A stretch of 40,895 nucleotides of DNA from an uncultured Collinsella sp. GTDB taxonomy: Bacteria > Actinomycetota > Coriobacteriia > Coriobacteriales > Coriobacteriaceae. Position numbers and translations under genes: made by a program. Shown one piece after another: positions 24,305 through 31,329 of the stretch (position 1 is the stretch's first letter; every line of letters starts with the position of its first letter). The stretch is taken from assembly GCA_934654795.1 (NCBI GenBank), contig CAKUGT010000013.1, forward strand, positions 1 to 40,895, in the 5' to 3' direction. The notes below the pieces were generated by a model. That model saw nothing but the letters and a program-made list of their open reading frames with translations. It ran no database searches and was not told the DNA's origin.

Positions 24305-24685
24305 ATGGCGGTGCAAAGAAGAAATACCAAGCAGCGAAAGTTAGTTCTCGACGCCGTGCGCCAAAGCTATAACCATCCCACTGCCGACGAGATCTACAAC
24401 GTCGTGCGCGAGCAGGATGACAAAATCAGCCGCGGCACGGTCTACCGCAACCTCAATCTCTTAGCCGATGCCGGCGAGATCCTCTCCATCAAGACGCCGG
24501 GCGGCAGCCGCTTCGATCGCACCGTCGAGCCGCATGCGCATATCATCTGCACCTCGTGCGGCCGCGTCATCGACGTACCGCTCCCCTTCGATGCCCAGCT
24601 CGACGCCAAGGCGTCCGAGCAAATCGGCTGGAACGTCTCCTCGCACTACACTATCTTCGAAGGCCTCTGCCCCAACTGCCGGTAG
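24305..24685 (+). CDS. Fur-family metal/peroxide regulator
   Basis: A 126-aa Fur-superfamily repressor. The winged helix contains HPTADEIYNVV and ISRGTVYRNLNLL (DNA recognition). FDRTVEPHAHIICTSCGRV carries the regulatory metal ligands, and the structural zinc pair of CxxC motifs is Cys82-x-x-Cys85 and Cys122-x-x-Cys125. The compact size and the SRGTVYRNLN sequence resemble PerR-type sensors more than Fur or Zur, but the motif pattern does not settle the metal. The ATG at 24305 follows GAGGCGAGG. No Per or Fur box is evident in the upstream 62 bp. Convergent with the HAD gene 15 bp away. Confidence 0.88.
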   Translation: MAVQRRNTKQRKLVLDAVRQSYNHPTADEIYNVVREQDDKISRGTVYRNLNLLADAGEILSIKTPGGSRFDRTVEPHAHIICTSCGRVIDVPLPFDAQLDAKASEQIGWNVSSHYTIFEGLCPNCR

Positions 24686-24700
24686 GCATGTCCCAAAAGC

Positions 24701-25498
24701 CTACTCAGCGAGCAGGCGACGCAGCTCCTCTTCGACCGTTCGCACGTAGTGGACGCGGTCGTTGATGCCACGCATGGTAGGATTGCAGTTTTCCATCAGA
24801 TAGGGATGGCCCACGACGTTGAGCATATCGCGATCGTTCTCGTTGTCGCCAAACGCCATCATCTCATCGGGCGAAATCCCCAGGGCGCGACCGTAGTCAG
24901 CAAGCGCGGAGCCCTTGCCCGAACCAAAACCGATAAAGTCCGTCCATTCGGTTCCCGACGTCATGACGTCGACCCGATCGCTAAAGCGGCGCTCGAAATA
25001 CTCCAGCGCCGCCGGCTGCTCCGCCTCGGGCGTCTGGAACGCAATCTTAATGACGTCCTCGTCAATGTCTTCGGGACGGTCGACTACCGCCACATCGCAA
25101 TGGACCTCATAACGCAAGTGGTCGACAAACGCATCGTTGCCGCTCATGGTGTAGAGATGCCCTTCACACGAAAGGGTCACGTCGGCATGGGGATACGCAA
25201 CCACAGCATTCGCGATATCCATGGCCAGGTCGCGCCCCATAGACCGCTTAACCACGGCACGTCCCTCGCTCATGACCAGGGCGCCGTTTTCGCACACATA
25301 GCCCAGCTCGTCGGCCACCGGCGCAAAGAGGTAACGCAGGCTCGCATATTGGCGGCCGCTTGCCGGCATAAACACAATGCCGCGACGATGCAACTCGCGA
25401 ATGAGCTCAAACGCCTCGGGGCGCGGCTCACGCTCCCCTGGATGCAGCAGCGTGCCATCCAAATCGCAGGCGATCAGCTTGATTCCCTCAAGACCCAT
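24701..25498 (-). CDS. Cof-type HAD-superfamily phosphatase (second copy)
   Basis: A 265-aa Cof-like sugar-phosphatase-type hydrolase. Motif I is ACDLDGTLLH with Asp12 and Asp14, motif II MPASGRQYAS, and motif IV AFGDNENDRDML near residue 220. The C2 cap lies in between. The start at 25498 has GGGGGAAG 4 bp upstream; the ATG 18 bp earlier lacks one. It belongs to the same family as the gene at 5-847 but is a distinct sequence. It lies downstream of the UreE-like gene on the same strand, separated by a hairpin (25527-25569), so it is probably a separate unit. Confidence 0.9.
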   Translation of the reverse strand: MGLEGIKLIACDLDGTLLHPGEREPRPEAFELIRELHRRGIVFMPASGRQYASLRYLFAPVADELGYVCENGALVMSEGRAVVKRSMGRDLAMDIANAVVAYPHADVTLSCEGHLYTMSGNDAFVDHLRYEVHCDVAVVDRPEDIDEDVIKIAFQTPEAEQPAALEYFERRFSDRVDVMTSGTEWTDFIGFGSGKGSALADYGRALGISPDEMMAFGDNENDRDMLNVVGHPYLMENCNPTMRGINDRVHYVRTVEEELRRLLAE

Positions 25499-25526
25499 AT
25501 GCTTCCCCCAAAGCATCTCATCAACA

Positions 25527-25569
25527 GCAAGACGGACTTTGATTGATTGCCTCTCAAAGTCCGTCTTGC
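25527..25569 (-). terminator. Hairpin after UreE-like gene
   Basis: Perfect 16-bp arms GCAAGACGGACTTTGA (25527-25542) and TCAAAGTCCGTCTTGC (25554-25569), loop of 11 nt. It begins 13 bp after the UreE-like stop. There is no clean T-run, so strength is uncertain. Confidence 0.65.
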
Positions 25570-25581
25570 GTATATGCGCGC

Positions 25582-26160
25582 TTACTTACGCGCCCTTTTT
25601 ACGATCGTAAAGTCTGGAGCCATGCTCACAACGACATCTGCCGCGCTCGACGCAAAGCGCCGGTCCGCATCGAGTTCACGGGTAACCGTCGAGAGCCGAA
25701 CGCCCTCGACGCCCTGGAGCATGCGACCCAAAACAGGCTGCACCGGCGTATACATGCGCACGGTATGCTCGTCCGAATCGCCTCGGAAAAGCGGCGCGTG
25801 CATATTGCCGATCTCCCAGCACGTATGCGCGAGCGCAATCGGATCCATGCGGTCAACTTCGACCAAATAGACCTCGGCGCTGCGCAGGCGCACGACAACC
25901 GCCACGGGCACCGTGCCCGAGCGGTCGATGGCAAGCACGTCGCCATCGGCAAGACGATCGCCGTCGACAACGTCCAACCGGGTATCGACCGTACGCCCCA
26001 GCTCCGTCACGCCCACAAATGCGCGGGCATCAGTCTGGTCCCAATCGAGCGGCAGCTCATCGGTCTCAAACACGCCGCCCAACTCCCGGCGAAGCAAAAG
26101 CTCATAGGACGGGTCGTTGAGATTTCCGAGGCACGCTGTCGAAACCAGATTCGCAGGCAT
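25582..26160 (-). CDS. UreE-like protein (urease-accessory metallochaperone fold)
   Basis: A 192-aa protein whose middle and C-terminal parts resemble UreE, the nickel chaperone for urease. GDVLAIDRSGTVPVAVVVR (73-91) fits the UreE linker strands, and IALAHTCWEIGNMHAPLF (about 108-125) fits the UreE ACYHLGNRHVPLQ motif, with His121 at the position of the metal-binding His. The other His of that motif is Glu here, and there is no His-rich tail. No ureABC, ureF, ureG or ureD gene is in the window. It begins 3 bp after the SlyD-like gene stop (26164), so the pair is translationally coupled. Recognition is by motif only; a different beta-rich fold is possible. Confidence 0.5.
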   Translation of the reverse strand: MPANLVSTACLGNLNDPSYELLLRRELGGVFETDELPLDWDQTDARAFVGVTELGRTVDTRLDVVDGDRLADGDVLAIDRSGTVPVAVVVRLRSAEVYLVEVDRMDPIALAHTCWEIGNMHAPLFRGDSDEHTVRMYTPVQPVLGRMLQGVEGVRLSTVTRELDADRRFASSAADVVVSMAPDFTIVKRARK

Positions 26161-26163
26161 AGC

Positions 26164-26592
26164 CTAGTCCTCGACCTCGACAAGCTCAATGTCAAAGTTG
26201 AGATCCTTGCCGGCGAGCTCGTGGTTGGCGTCGAGCGTCACGGCCTCGGGCGTCACGTCGATGACCACGGCGGGGACGGGCATGCCGCTCGGCGTGGACA
26301 GGAAGAGCTTCATGCCCTTCTCGATCTGCTCGATATTGGGAACCTGCTCGGCCGGGAAGGTCAGAACCATCTCGGGGTTGTGCTCGCCGTAGGCGTCGGC
26401 AGCCGGGATGTGCACGGTCTTCTTCTCGCCGACCTGCATATCGACCACGGCGGCGTCAAAGCCCTTGATCATCTGGCCGGCGCCACAGGTGAACTCCAGC
26501 GGCTCGCCGCGATCGTAGGAGCTATCGAACTGCGTGCCGTCATCGAGCGTGCCGCGATAATGGGTCTTGACCTTCTTGCCCTGGTTGGACAT
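26164..26592 (-). CDS. slyD: SlyD-type FKBP peptidyl-prolyl isomerase
   Basis: A 142-aa FKBP-type isomerase that speeds prolyl isomerisation and, in the SlyD group, inserts nickel into hydrogenase. The FKBP core is present: DSSYDRGEPLEFTCGAGQMIKGFDAAV (about 23-49), then an inserted flap of SlyD type (AADAYGEHNPEMVLTFPAEQVPN onward, about 64-120), then VTLDANHELAGKDLNFDIEL near the end. The His-rich C-terminal tail of E. coli SlyD is missing. The start at 26592 has GGAGG 5 bp upstream. The UreE-like gene begins 3 bp after its stop. The pairing of the two suggests metal delivery; whether nickel is the metal is inference. Confidence 0.9.
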   Translation of the reverse strand: MSNQGKKVKTHYRGTLDDGTQFDSSYDRGEPLEFTCGAGQMIKGFDAAVVDMQVGEKKTVHIPAADAYGEHNPEMVLTFPAEQVPNIEQIEKGMKLFLSTPSGMPVPAVVIDVTPEAVTLDANHELAGKDLNFDIELVEVED

Positions 26593-26712
26593 GGAAACCT
26601 CCGTGATAGGGGCGGCGTACAATACGAGCCGCCGTGAACATATGGCGCTAACTATACCCTAGTCATACAATTTGAAGACAGTTTGCAAAGAAACGCTGCA
26701 ACCGGAGGAACT

Positions 26713-27726
26713 ATGGCATATCCCGTATTTGACCTACACTGCGACACCGCCGACCGCATTGGCTGGGCCACGCTCGATCTCGACTTGCGCTTCACCGCCG
26801 GCACCGACGGCTATTTCCCCGGCGACGAGACGCATCCGCAGGATTTTGACCTTATCGAGGGCAACGCCTGCGCTATCTCGCTCGCAAAAATCGGCAAGAC
26901 CCCGTGGGCGCAGTGCTTTGCCACGTTTGTCCCCGACGAGATTCCCGCCGCCCACGCCGCGCGCTTCCAGGCGCAGATTATGGCGCATATGAGCGGTCAG
27001 GCCATGCTCAACCACGACCGCATGGTCAATGTGCGCAGCGCGGCAGACATTCGCCCCGCGCTCAAGGACGGCAAGGTCGCCTGCATCCACACCATCGAAA
27101 ACGCCACGTTCTTTGCCGAGGACCCCGCGCTCATCGAGGTGCTTAAGGGCCTGGGCGTGCTCATGTCGTCGCTCAGCTGGAACGCGCAGGGACCGCTCGC
27201 GAGCGGACACGATACCCACGCCGGCCTCACCGCCGCCGGCATCGAGGCACTCACGCAGATGGAGCACGCCGGCATGGTGCTCGATGTCTCCCATCTCAAC
27301 GATGAGTGCTTTGACGAGGTTGCCGCCCGCGCCACGCGCCCCTTTGTCGCCAGCCATTCCAACTCCCGCGCGGTCTGCGGCGTCAAGCGCAACCTGACCG
27401 ATGACCAATTCCGCACCATTCGCGACATGGGCGGCATCGTCGGCCTCAACTACTGCAGCGAGTTCCTCTCCAACGACGCAACCGATGAGACCTCCGCAGA
27501 TGTCACCTTCGATCAGCTGGCGGCACATATCGAGCACTGGCTCGAGCTGGGCGGCGAGGACGCCATCGCCCTTGGCGGTGACTGGGACGGAGCCGCGGTG
27601 CCCGACTTCCTCTCCGACGCCAGCAAGATGCCCGAGTTCCAAAACATGCTTTCCAAGCATTTTGGCAAGACCGTGATGCAAAAGCTCTGCAGCGACAACG
27701 CGCTTGCCTTCTTCGAGCGTTATTAA
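26713..27726 (+). CDS. Membrane-dipeptidase-like peptidase (M19)
   Basis: A 337-aa zinc dipeptidase of family M19. DLHCDT (7-12) contains metal ligands His9 and Asp11; the bridging Glu is expected in HTIENATFF (about 120-128); VLDVSHLND (about 194-202) and ASHSNSRAVC (about 215-224) supply His residues; GGDWDG (about 286-291) is the C-terminal motif. The start at 26713 has GGAGG 6 bp upstream; the longer open frame is not supported. No signal peptide is visible, unlike the mammalian enzyme, so it is cytosolic. It is divergent from the SlyD gene across 120 bp. Confidence 0.92.
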   Translation: MAYPVFDLHCDTADRIGWATLDLDLRFTAGTDGYFPGDETHPQDFDLIEGNACAISLAKIGKTPWAQCFATFVPDEIPAAHAARFQAQIMAHMSGQAMLNHDRMVNVRSAADIRPALKDGKVACIHTIENATFFAEDPALIEVLKGLGVLMSSLSWNAQGPLASGHDTHAGLTAAGIEALTQMEHAGMVLDVSHLNDECFDEVAARATRPFVASHSNSRAVCGVKRNLTDDQFRTIRDMGGIVGLNYCSEFLSNDATDETSADVTFDQLAAHIEHWLELGGEDAIALGGDWDGAAVPDFLSDASKMPEFQNMLSKHFGKTVMQKLCSDNALAFFERY

Positions 27727-27800
27727 TTTCACATCCCTTGAGCGGGCCGGCATGCCGAACGGTCGACATGCCGGCCCGTCCCCGATCTGAAGGACCGCTT

Positions 27801-28577
27801 TTGACGCAGCAGTTTACGATTTCCGCATCCCGACCGGATGGGACGACCATCCCCGTCGTCGTTACCAAAAAGCGCGTCAAGAACTTCAACCTACGCGTCA
27901 CTTCGAGCGGTGAGGTCCACGCCAGCGCACCGCTCGGCGCCACCCGCGAGCGTATCGAAGCGTTTGTGAAGCGCAACAGCGCCTGGATTACCAGCCGACT
28001 TGCCCAGCGCGAGCAGCGTCAGGCGACGGCACGAGAGCCGCTCAGCCCCTCGTCCATCATTGCACTTTGGGGCAAGCCCATCACGGTACAGGATGCACTC
28101 GATCACAACTTTGCATCACCCGCACCGCGACCCAAACAGGCCACCTTCGCAAGTTTTATGGGTACCGATGAATCGGACGAAGGCCCGCAGGCCAAGCGGC
28201 ACGCAATCCTCGACGGCCTAACGTCCGACGAGCTCCAAGCCCACATCGACCAGCTCTACGCGTCCGAGGTCACCGCAGCGCTACGCGACATCGTGCACGC
28301 GTACGAAATCGCAATGGGCGTCACCGTGGCCCGCGTCTCCGTGCGCAGCATGAAAACGCGTTGGGGCTCCTGCACACCCAAAACCGGCGCCATTCGCATC
28401 GCGCGCGAGCTCGCCGCCTACCCTGTCGAATGCCTCGACATGGTTGTCGCCCACGAGCTCGTCCACTTGCTCGAGCCAAGCCACAATCAGCGATTCCACG
28501 CCCTGCTCGACACGTACTGTCCCAACAATAAAGCTCTGTCGCAGCGGCTCAAGCAGCCACCCATAGAGTCGTATTAG
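27801..28577 (+). CDS. YgjP-type zinc metallopeptidase (DUF45/M48-like)
   Basis: A 258-aa putative metallopeptidase. VAHELVHLLEPSHNQRFHALL contains HELVH and a third ligand His eight residues after it, the zincin signature of the YgjP/SprT-like M48-type proteins. The N-terminal KRVKNFNLRVTSSGEVHASAP and RMKTRWGSC-type segment (VRSMKTRWGSCTPKTGAIR) are family hallmarks. A 40-residue insert near 100-140 is low in similarity. The start is TTG at 27801 with GAAGGA upstream; the longer frame to 27738 is unsupported. It is convergent with folB 7 bp away. The physiological substrate is unknown. Confidence 0.88.
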   Translation: MTQQFTISASRPDGTTIPVVVTKKRVKNFNLRVTSSGEVHASAPLGATRERIEAFVKRNSAWITSRLAQREQRQATAREPLSPSSIIALWGKPITVQDALDHNFASPAPRPKQATFASFMGTDESDEGPQAKRHAILDGLTSDELQAHIDQLYASEVTAALRDIVHAYEIAMGVTVARVSVRSMKTRWGSCTPKTGAIRIARELAAYPVECLDMVVAHELVHLLEPSHNQRFHALLDTYCPNNKALSQRLKQPPIESY

Positions 28578-28583
28578 AACCGG

Positions 28584-29069
28584 TTAGCGCACGCGCTCGA
28601 TCTCGACGCCGCAGCTTGCCAGGGGCAGGCCAACAGGAGCCCACGGCTTATCGAGCTTTATGCGCACACCAAGCAGCGAGGGATAACGGCGCAGCAGCAT
28701 CTGGGCTGTCCCCTCGGCTGCCGCCTCGATGAGCTTAAACGTGTGCTCGCGCAGATAGCCATCGACATCGTGGCACACCGAGCCGTAGTCAATCGAGGCG
28801 TCCAGGTTATCGTGCTCCCCCGCCGCGCGCAGGTCGGCATAGAGCACCAGAGAAACGATGAACTTCTGACCCAGCGCGTTCTCCTCGGGATACACGCCAT
28901 GGTTGGCAAAAACCTCAAGGCCGTCAATGACAATACGATCGGCATGGCGCAGATCGTCATAGCTCACGTGAGGCACCGCCGTTGCGGTGGATATTTCGCC
29001 CCTTCCACGGCGGGCGAGCTCAGCACCTTCAGTCTTGGTTGCATTCTCGGGCAGTTTCTTGTTACTCAA
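28584..29069 (-). CDS. folB: Dihydroneopterin aldolase
   Basis: A 161-aa enzyme of folate synthesis that cleaves 7,8-dihydroneopterin to 6-hydroxymethyl-dihydropterin and glycolaldehyde. Residues 45 onward match FolB: IVIDGLEVFANHGVYPEEN holds the substrate-binding Glu, ALGQKF follows, and KLDKPWAPVG near residue 140 holds the catalytic Lys. An N-terminal extension of about 45 residues is unusual. The start is TTG at 29069 with AAGGAG 9 bp upstream. It is the last gene of the minus-strand order folE, HD, folB. folP and folK are absent here. Confidence 0.9.
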   Translation of the reverse strand: MSNKKLPENATKTEGAELARRGRGEISTATAVPHVSYDDLRHADRIVIDGLEVFANHGVYPEENALGQKFIVSLVLYADLRAAGEHDNLDASIDYGSVCHDVDGYLREHTFKLIEAAAEGTAQMLLRRYPSLLGVRIKLDKPWAPVGLPLASCGVEIERVR

Positions 29070-29112
29070 CGCGATCGTCTCCTTCGTTTAGAACCCCGAC
29101 CGCGCAAACTAA

Positions 29113-29694
29113 CTACACGCGAATCGACAGATTCTTTTTATCATCGCTCCAGTTGCAAGCGTTGCGCGCGGGGCATGCAAAGCAGGCACGCGACGCTTTG
29201 TCGGCTGCATAGAGCAGACGCTCAAGCGGTTGGCTGTTCACGCGCAGCTTTCGATGGCCCAGAATGGCCGTCTTAATGGCTGCGGCATCGGCCGGCTCAA
29301 ACGCCACGTCATCGGGCATGCCGCCGAGAATCGCATCAGCGACGCGTTCGCTTGCAACATCATGGGATATACCCGATTCATACTGTTCATCTTTGCCGAT
29401 ATCGTGAAGAAGTGCCGTGGCGTAGATGACCTCGCGGTCAAATTCGAGCTGTTCCTCGAGATTCTTGATCCACATAATGCGAGCGACATCGAGCAGATGG
29501 TCAATACCGTGGCGGCAGAAGATGCGCCCCGATTCCAACTGTACGATGTTGCCCAGGTGCCGCCGGAACAGCCCGTTGGCACAAATGTAATCAATGCGAG
29601 GCATGGCACCAAAGGGGGCCAGGCCCGAAGCCATAAAGCCGCGACGCGACGTCCCCTCATCGGTCTTCGATGTAAAGTCGTTGACGACTCTCAT
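29113..29694 (-). CDS. HD-domain phosphohydrolase in folate operon
   Basis: A 193-aa HD-superfamily protein. RHGIDHLLDVA holds His62 and His66; LLHDIGKD holds the HD pair His97-Asp98; His111 and Asp165 complete the metal site. The C-terminus adds a Cys motif, CFACPARNACNW (Cys171, 174, 180). Its ATG is 2 bases after the folE stop and folB follows 43 bp later, so it is an integral operon member. HD enzymes hydrolyse phosphate esters. In this context it may remove the phosphates from dihydroneopterin triphosphate, a step with no other candidate here; that is inference from position. Its N-terminal 20 residues are Arg/Ser rich and poorly conserved in appearance. Confidence 0.85.
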   Translation of the reverse strand: MRVVNDFTSKTDEGTSRRGFMASGLAPFGAMPRIDYICANGLFRRHLGNIVQLESGRIFCRHGIDHLLDVARIMWIKNLEEQLEFDREVIYATALLHDIGKDEQYESGISHDVASERVADAILGGMPDDVAFEPADAAAIKTAILGHRKLRVNSQPLERLLYAADKASRACFACPARNACNWSDDKKNLSIRV

Positions 29695-29696
29695 GG

Positions 29697-30254
29697 TTAG
29701 CGGCCCAGCATCCTAAAGAAACGCTCCTCGAGCGCGGGATCGGTCTCAAAGACGCCGCGGCGAGCAAGCGTCACGGTCTTGGTGCCGGGCTTTTGCACGC
29801 CACGCATCGTCATACACATATGCTCGGCCTCCATCAACACAATCGCTCCCTGGGGAGCAAGATAATCCATGAGGGCATCGGCAACCTGTGCGCACAGTTG
29901 CTCCTGCAGCTGAAGACGGCGGGCATAAACCTCAACCGTGCGGGCGAGCTTAGAAAGCCCAGCCACCCGACCGTTAGGGATATAACCAATGGCGGCCTTG
30001 CCATAAAACGGCAGCAGATGATGTTCGCACAGCGAGTAGAACGTAATGTCGCGCTCGATAACCAAATCGTTCGAAGCGACGGCAAAGGTTTTGGACAGAT
30101 GCTCCTCGGCACTCTGGTCCATGCCGCCGGCGATCTCACCATACATACGGGCAACGCGCGCCGGGGTCTCCAGCAGGCCCTCACGAGTTGGGTCCTCGCC
30201 TATGCCCTCAAGCAACAGCTTAATGGCGGCCTCGACTTTTTCCTGATCGACCAT
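29697..30254 (-). CDS. folE: GTP cyclohydrolase I
   Basis: A 185-aa enzyme converting GTP to 7,8-dihydroneopterin triphosphate, the first step of folate synthesis, as a homodecamer. [19 protein letters not shown] contains Cys76, His78 and His79; with Cys147 in [13 protein letters not shown] these form the zinc site. The length fits the family (about 185-220 aa). The ATG has GAGG 6 bp upstream. It heads an operon with the HD-domain protein (gap of 2 bp) and folB. Confidence 0.96.
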   Translation of the reverse strand: MVDQEKVEAAIKLLLEGIGEDPTREGLLETPARVARMYGEIAGGMDQSAEEHLSKTFAVASNDLVIERDITFYSLCEHHLLPFYGKAAIGYIPNGRVAGLSKLARTVEVYARRLQLQEQLCAQVADALMDYLAPQGAIVLMEAEHMCMTMRGVQKPGTKTVTLARRGVFETDPALEERFFRMLGR

Positions 30255-30320
30255 CTGGGCCTCACTTTTCCGATTTCACGTTCGCGCTATGGTACCACGC
30301 CCTCCGGCATCGACCACAAG

Positions 30321-30902
30321 CTACATAGTATGGGTCGAATAGACCGGATCATCACGCCAAAGTTCAACCGCATCACAAAGCGCAACGCCCTCGCGCTCAG
30401 CACGGGCACGCGTGGCATTCATATCGATCACGCGCTGGTTACTCGAGCCCCTAAAACGCAACGAGATATCGTACAGATCTTGAACAAACGGGCCGTCCAC
30501 CAACATGTCAAGGCAGGCAAGAATGCGATCCGTCACCTCGGTATGATGACGACCGCCCGGCATAAGCTCCTCGAGCACGTCACCGGTAAAGCACCAAATA
30601 GTCTTCCCCGACTCCACGGGGTAAGCCTCACGAACACGCTCGACAAACTCAACGAGTCCCGCCTGATTCTCAGGTTCCATAGGCTCGCCGCCCAAAATCG
30701 TCAGACCATCGATAAAGGGATGGTCGAGGCTCTCAATAATCTTGTCTTCGACGGCACGATCAAACGGCTCGCCCGCAGCAAAGTCCCACGCGACAGAATT
30801 AAAGCAGTTCTTGCACCCACGACGGCACCCACTCACAAACAGAGAAGTACGAACGCCTTCCCCATCAGCAATGTCGAAATACTTAATGTTCGCGTAGTTC
30901 AT
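30321..30902 (-). CDS. nrdG: Anaerobic ribonucleotide reductase activating protein
   Basis: A 193-aa radical-SAM enzyme that makes the glycyl radical in NrdD. The CxxxCxxC of the Fe-S cluster is Cys26, Cys30, Cys33 (SGCRRGCKNC), followed by GGEPM for SAM binding. The start at 30902 has GGAAGG about 6 bp upstream; the open frame to 31058 is spurious. The ribosome site follows directly on a large palindrome (30917-31002). nrdD lies 427 bp upstream on the same strand, so expression from the nrdD promoter would require read-through of both palindromes. Confidence 0.95.
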   Translation of the reverse strand: MNYANIKYFDIADGEGVRTSLFVSGCRRGCKNCFNSVAWDFAAGEPFDRAVEDKIIESLDHPFIDGLTILGGEPMEPENQAGLVEFVERVREAYPVESGKTIWCFTGDVLEELMPGGRHHTEVTDRILACLDMLVDGPFVQDLYDISLRFRGSSNQRVIDMNATRARAEREGVALCDAVELWRDDPVYSTHTM

Positions 30903-30916
30903 AAGTAACCTTCCTG

Positions 30917-31002
30917 GGGGTCTGGAGTATATCATTCCGTCCTCAAACATTCTCGGCCTTTGGCCTGCGAAACTGCGGGCGGAACGATATACTCCAGACC
31001 CC
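30917..31002. repeat. 86-bp palindromic element directly before nrdG
   Basis: Arms 30917-30939 (GGGGTCTGGAGTATATC onward) and 30980-31002 pair in 22 of 23 positions; the interior holds GGCC-TTT-GGCC and the stretch CTCAAACATTCTCGG. The element stops 3 bp before the nrdG ribosome site (30909-30914), so it forms a hairpin in the 5' leader. Part of it, GGAGTATAT-nn-TCCG followed by CTCAAA-AT-TTCT, recurs at 40614-40655. Confidence 0.75.
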
Positions 31003-31179
31003 TCGCGAGCAACACTCAATGAACGAAGCGAACATCGAGTATAGGGTTCGAGGTCCAATAAAAAATTTGTTGCAGCTCAATCGTTGCTGCAAGCAAACCG
31101 TTATTGCAAGTCGACTCATTTCCGCTAAGAACTTCGAGGGGTGAGCACACCGCGCGCTGTATCTCAGCTACGTCAACTT

Positions 31180-31318
31180 GGCTGAACCGAGAGGGCCGCT
31201 TGGGCTTTTGCTCGATATGAGTTCCGCACGCAAAGAAGGCCACTTAATGTGGCCTTCGTCTTGCGCAGGACTGTCCGAAATAGCGAGCAAATGCCCAAGC
31301 GGCCCTCTCGGTTCAGCC
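31180..31318. repeat. 139-bp nested palindrome between nrdD and nrdG
   Basis: Arms 31180-31214 and 31284-31318 (35 bp each) pair with a single mismatch. Nested inside is a second hairpin, GAAGGCCAC (31236-31244) with GTGGCCTTC (31250-31258), flanked by CGCAA/TTGCG. It begins 12 bp after the nrdD stop. On the minus strand the inner hairpin is followed by TTT, so it may end nrdD transcription; the outer arms are far longer than a terminator needs. The stretch 31003-31179 holds nothing I recognise. Confidence 0.75.
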
Positions 31319-31329
31319 CCGGAGCGGTA

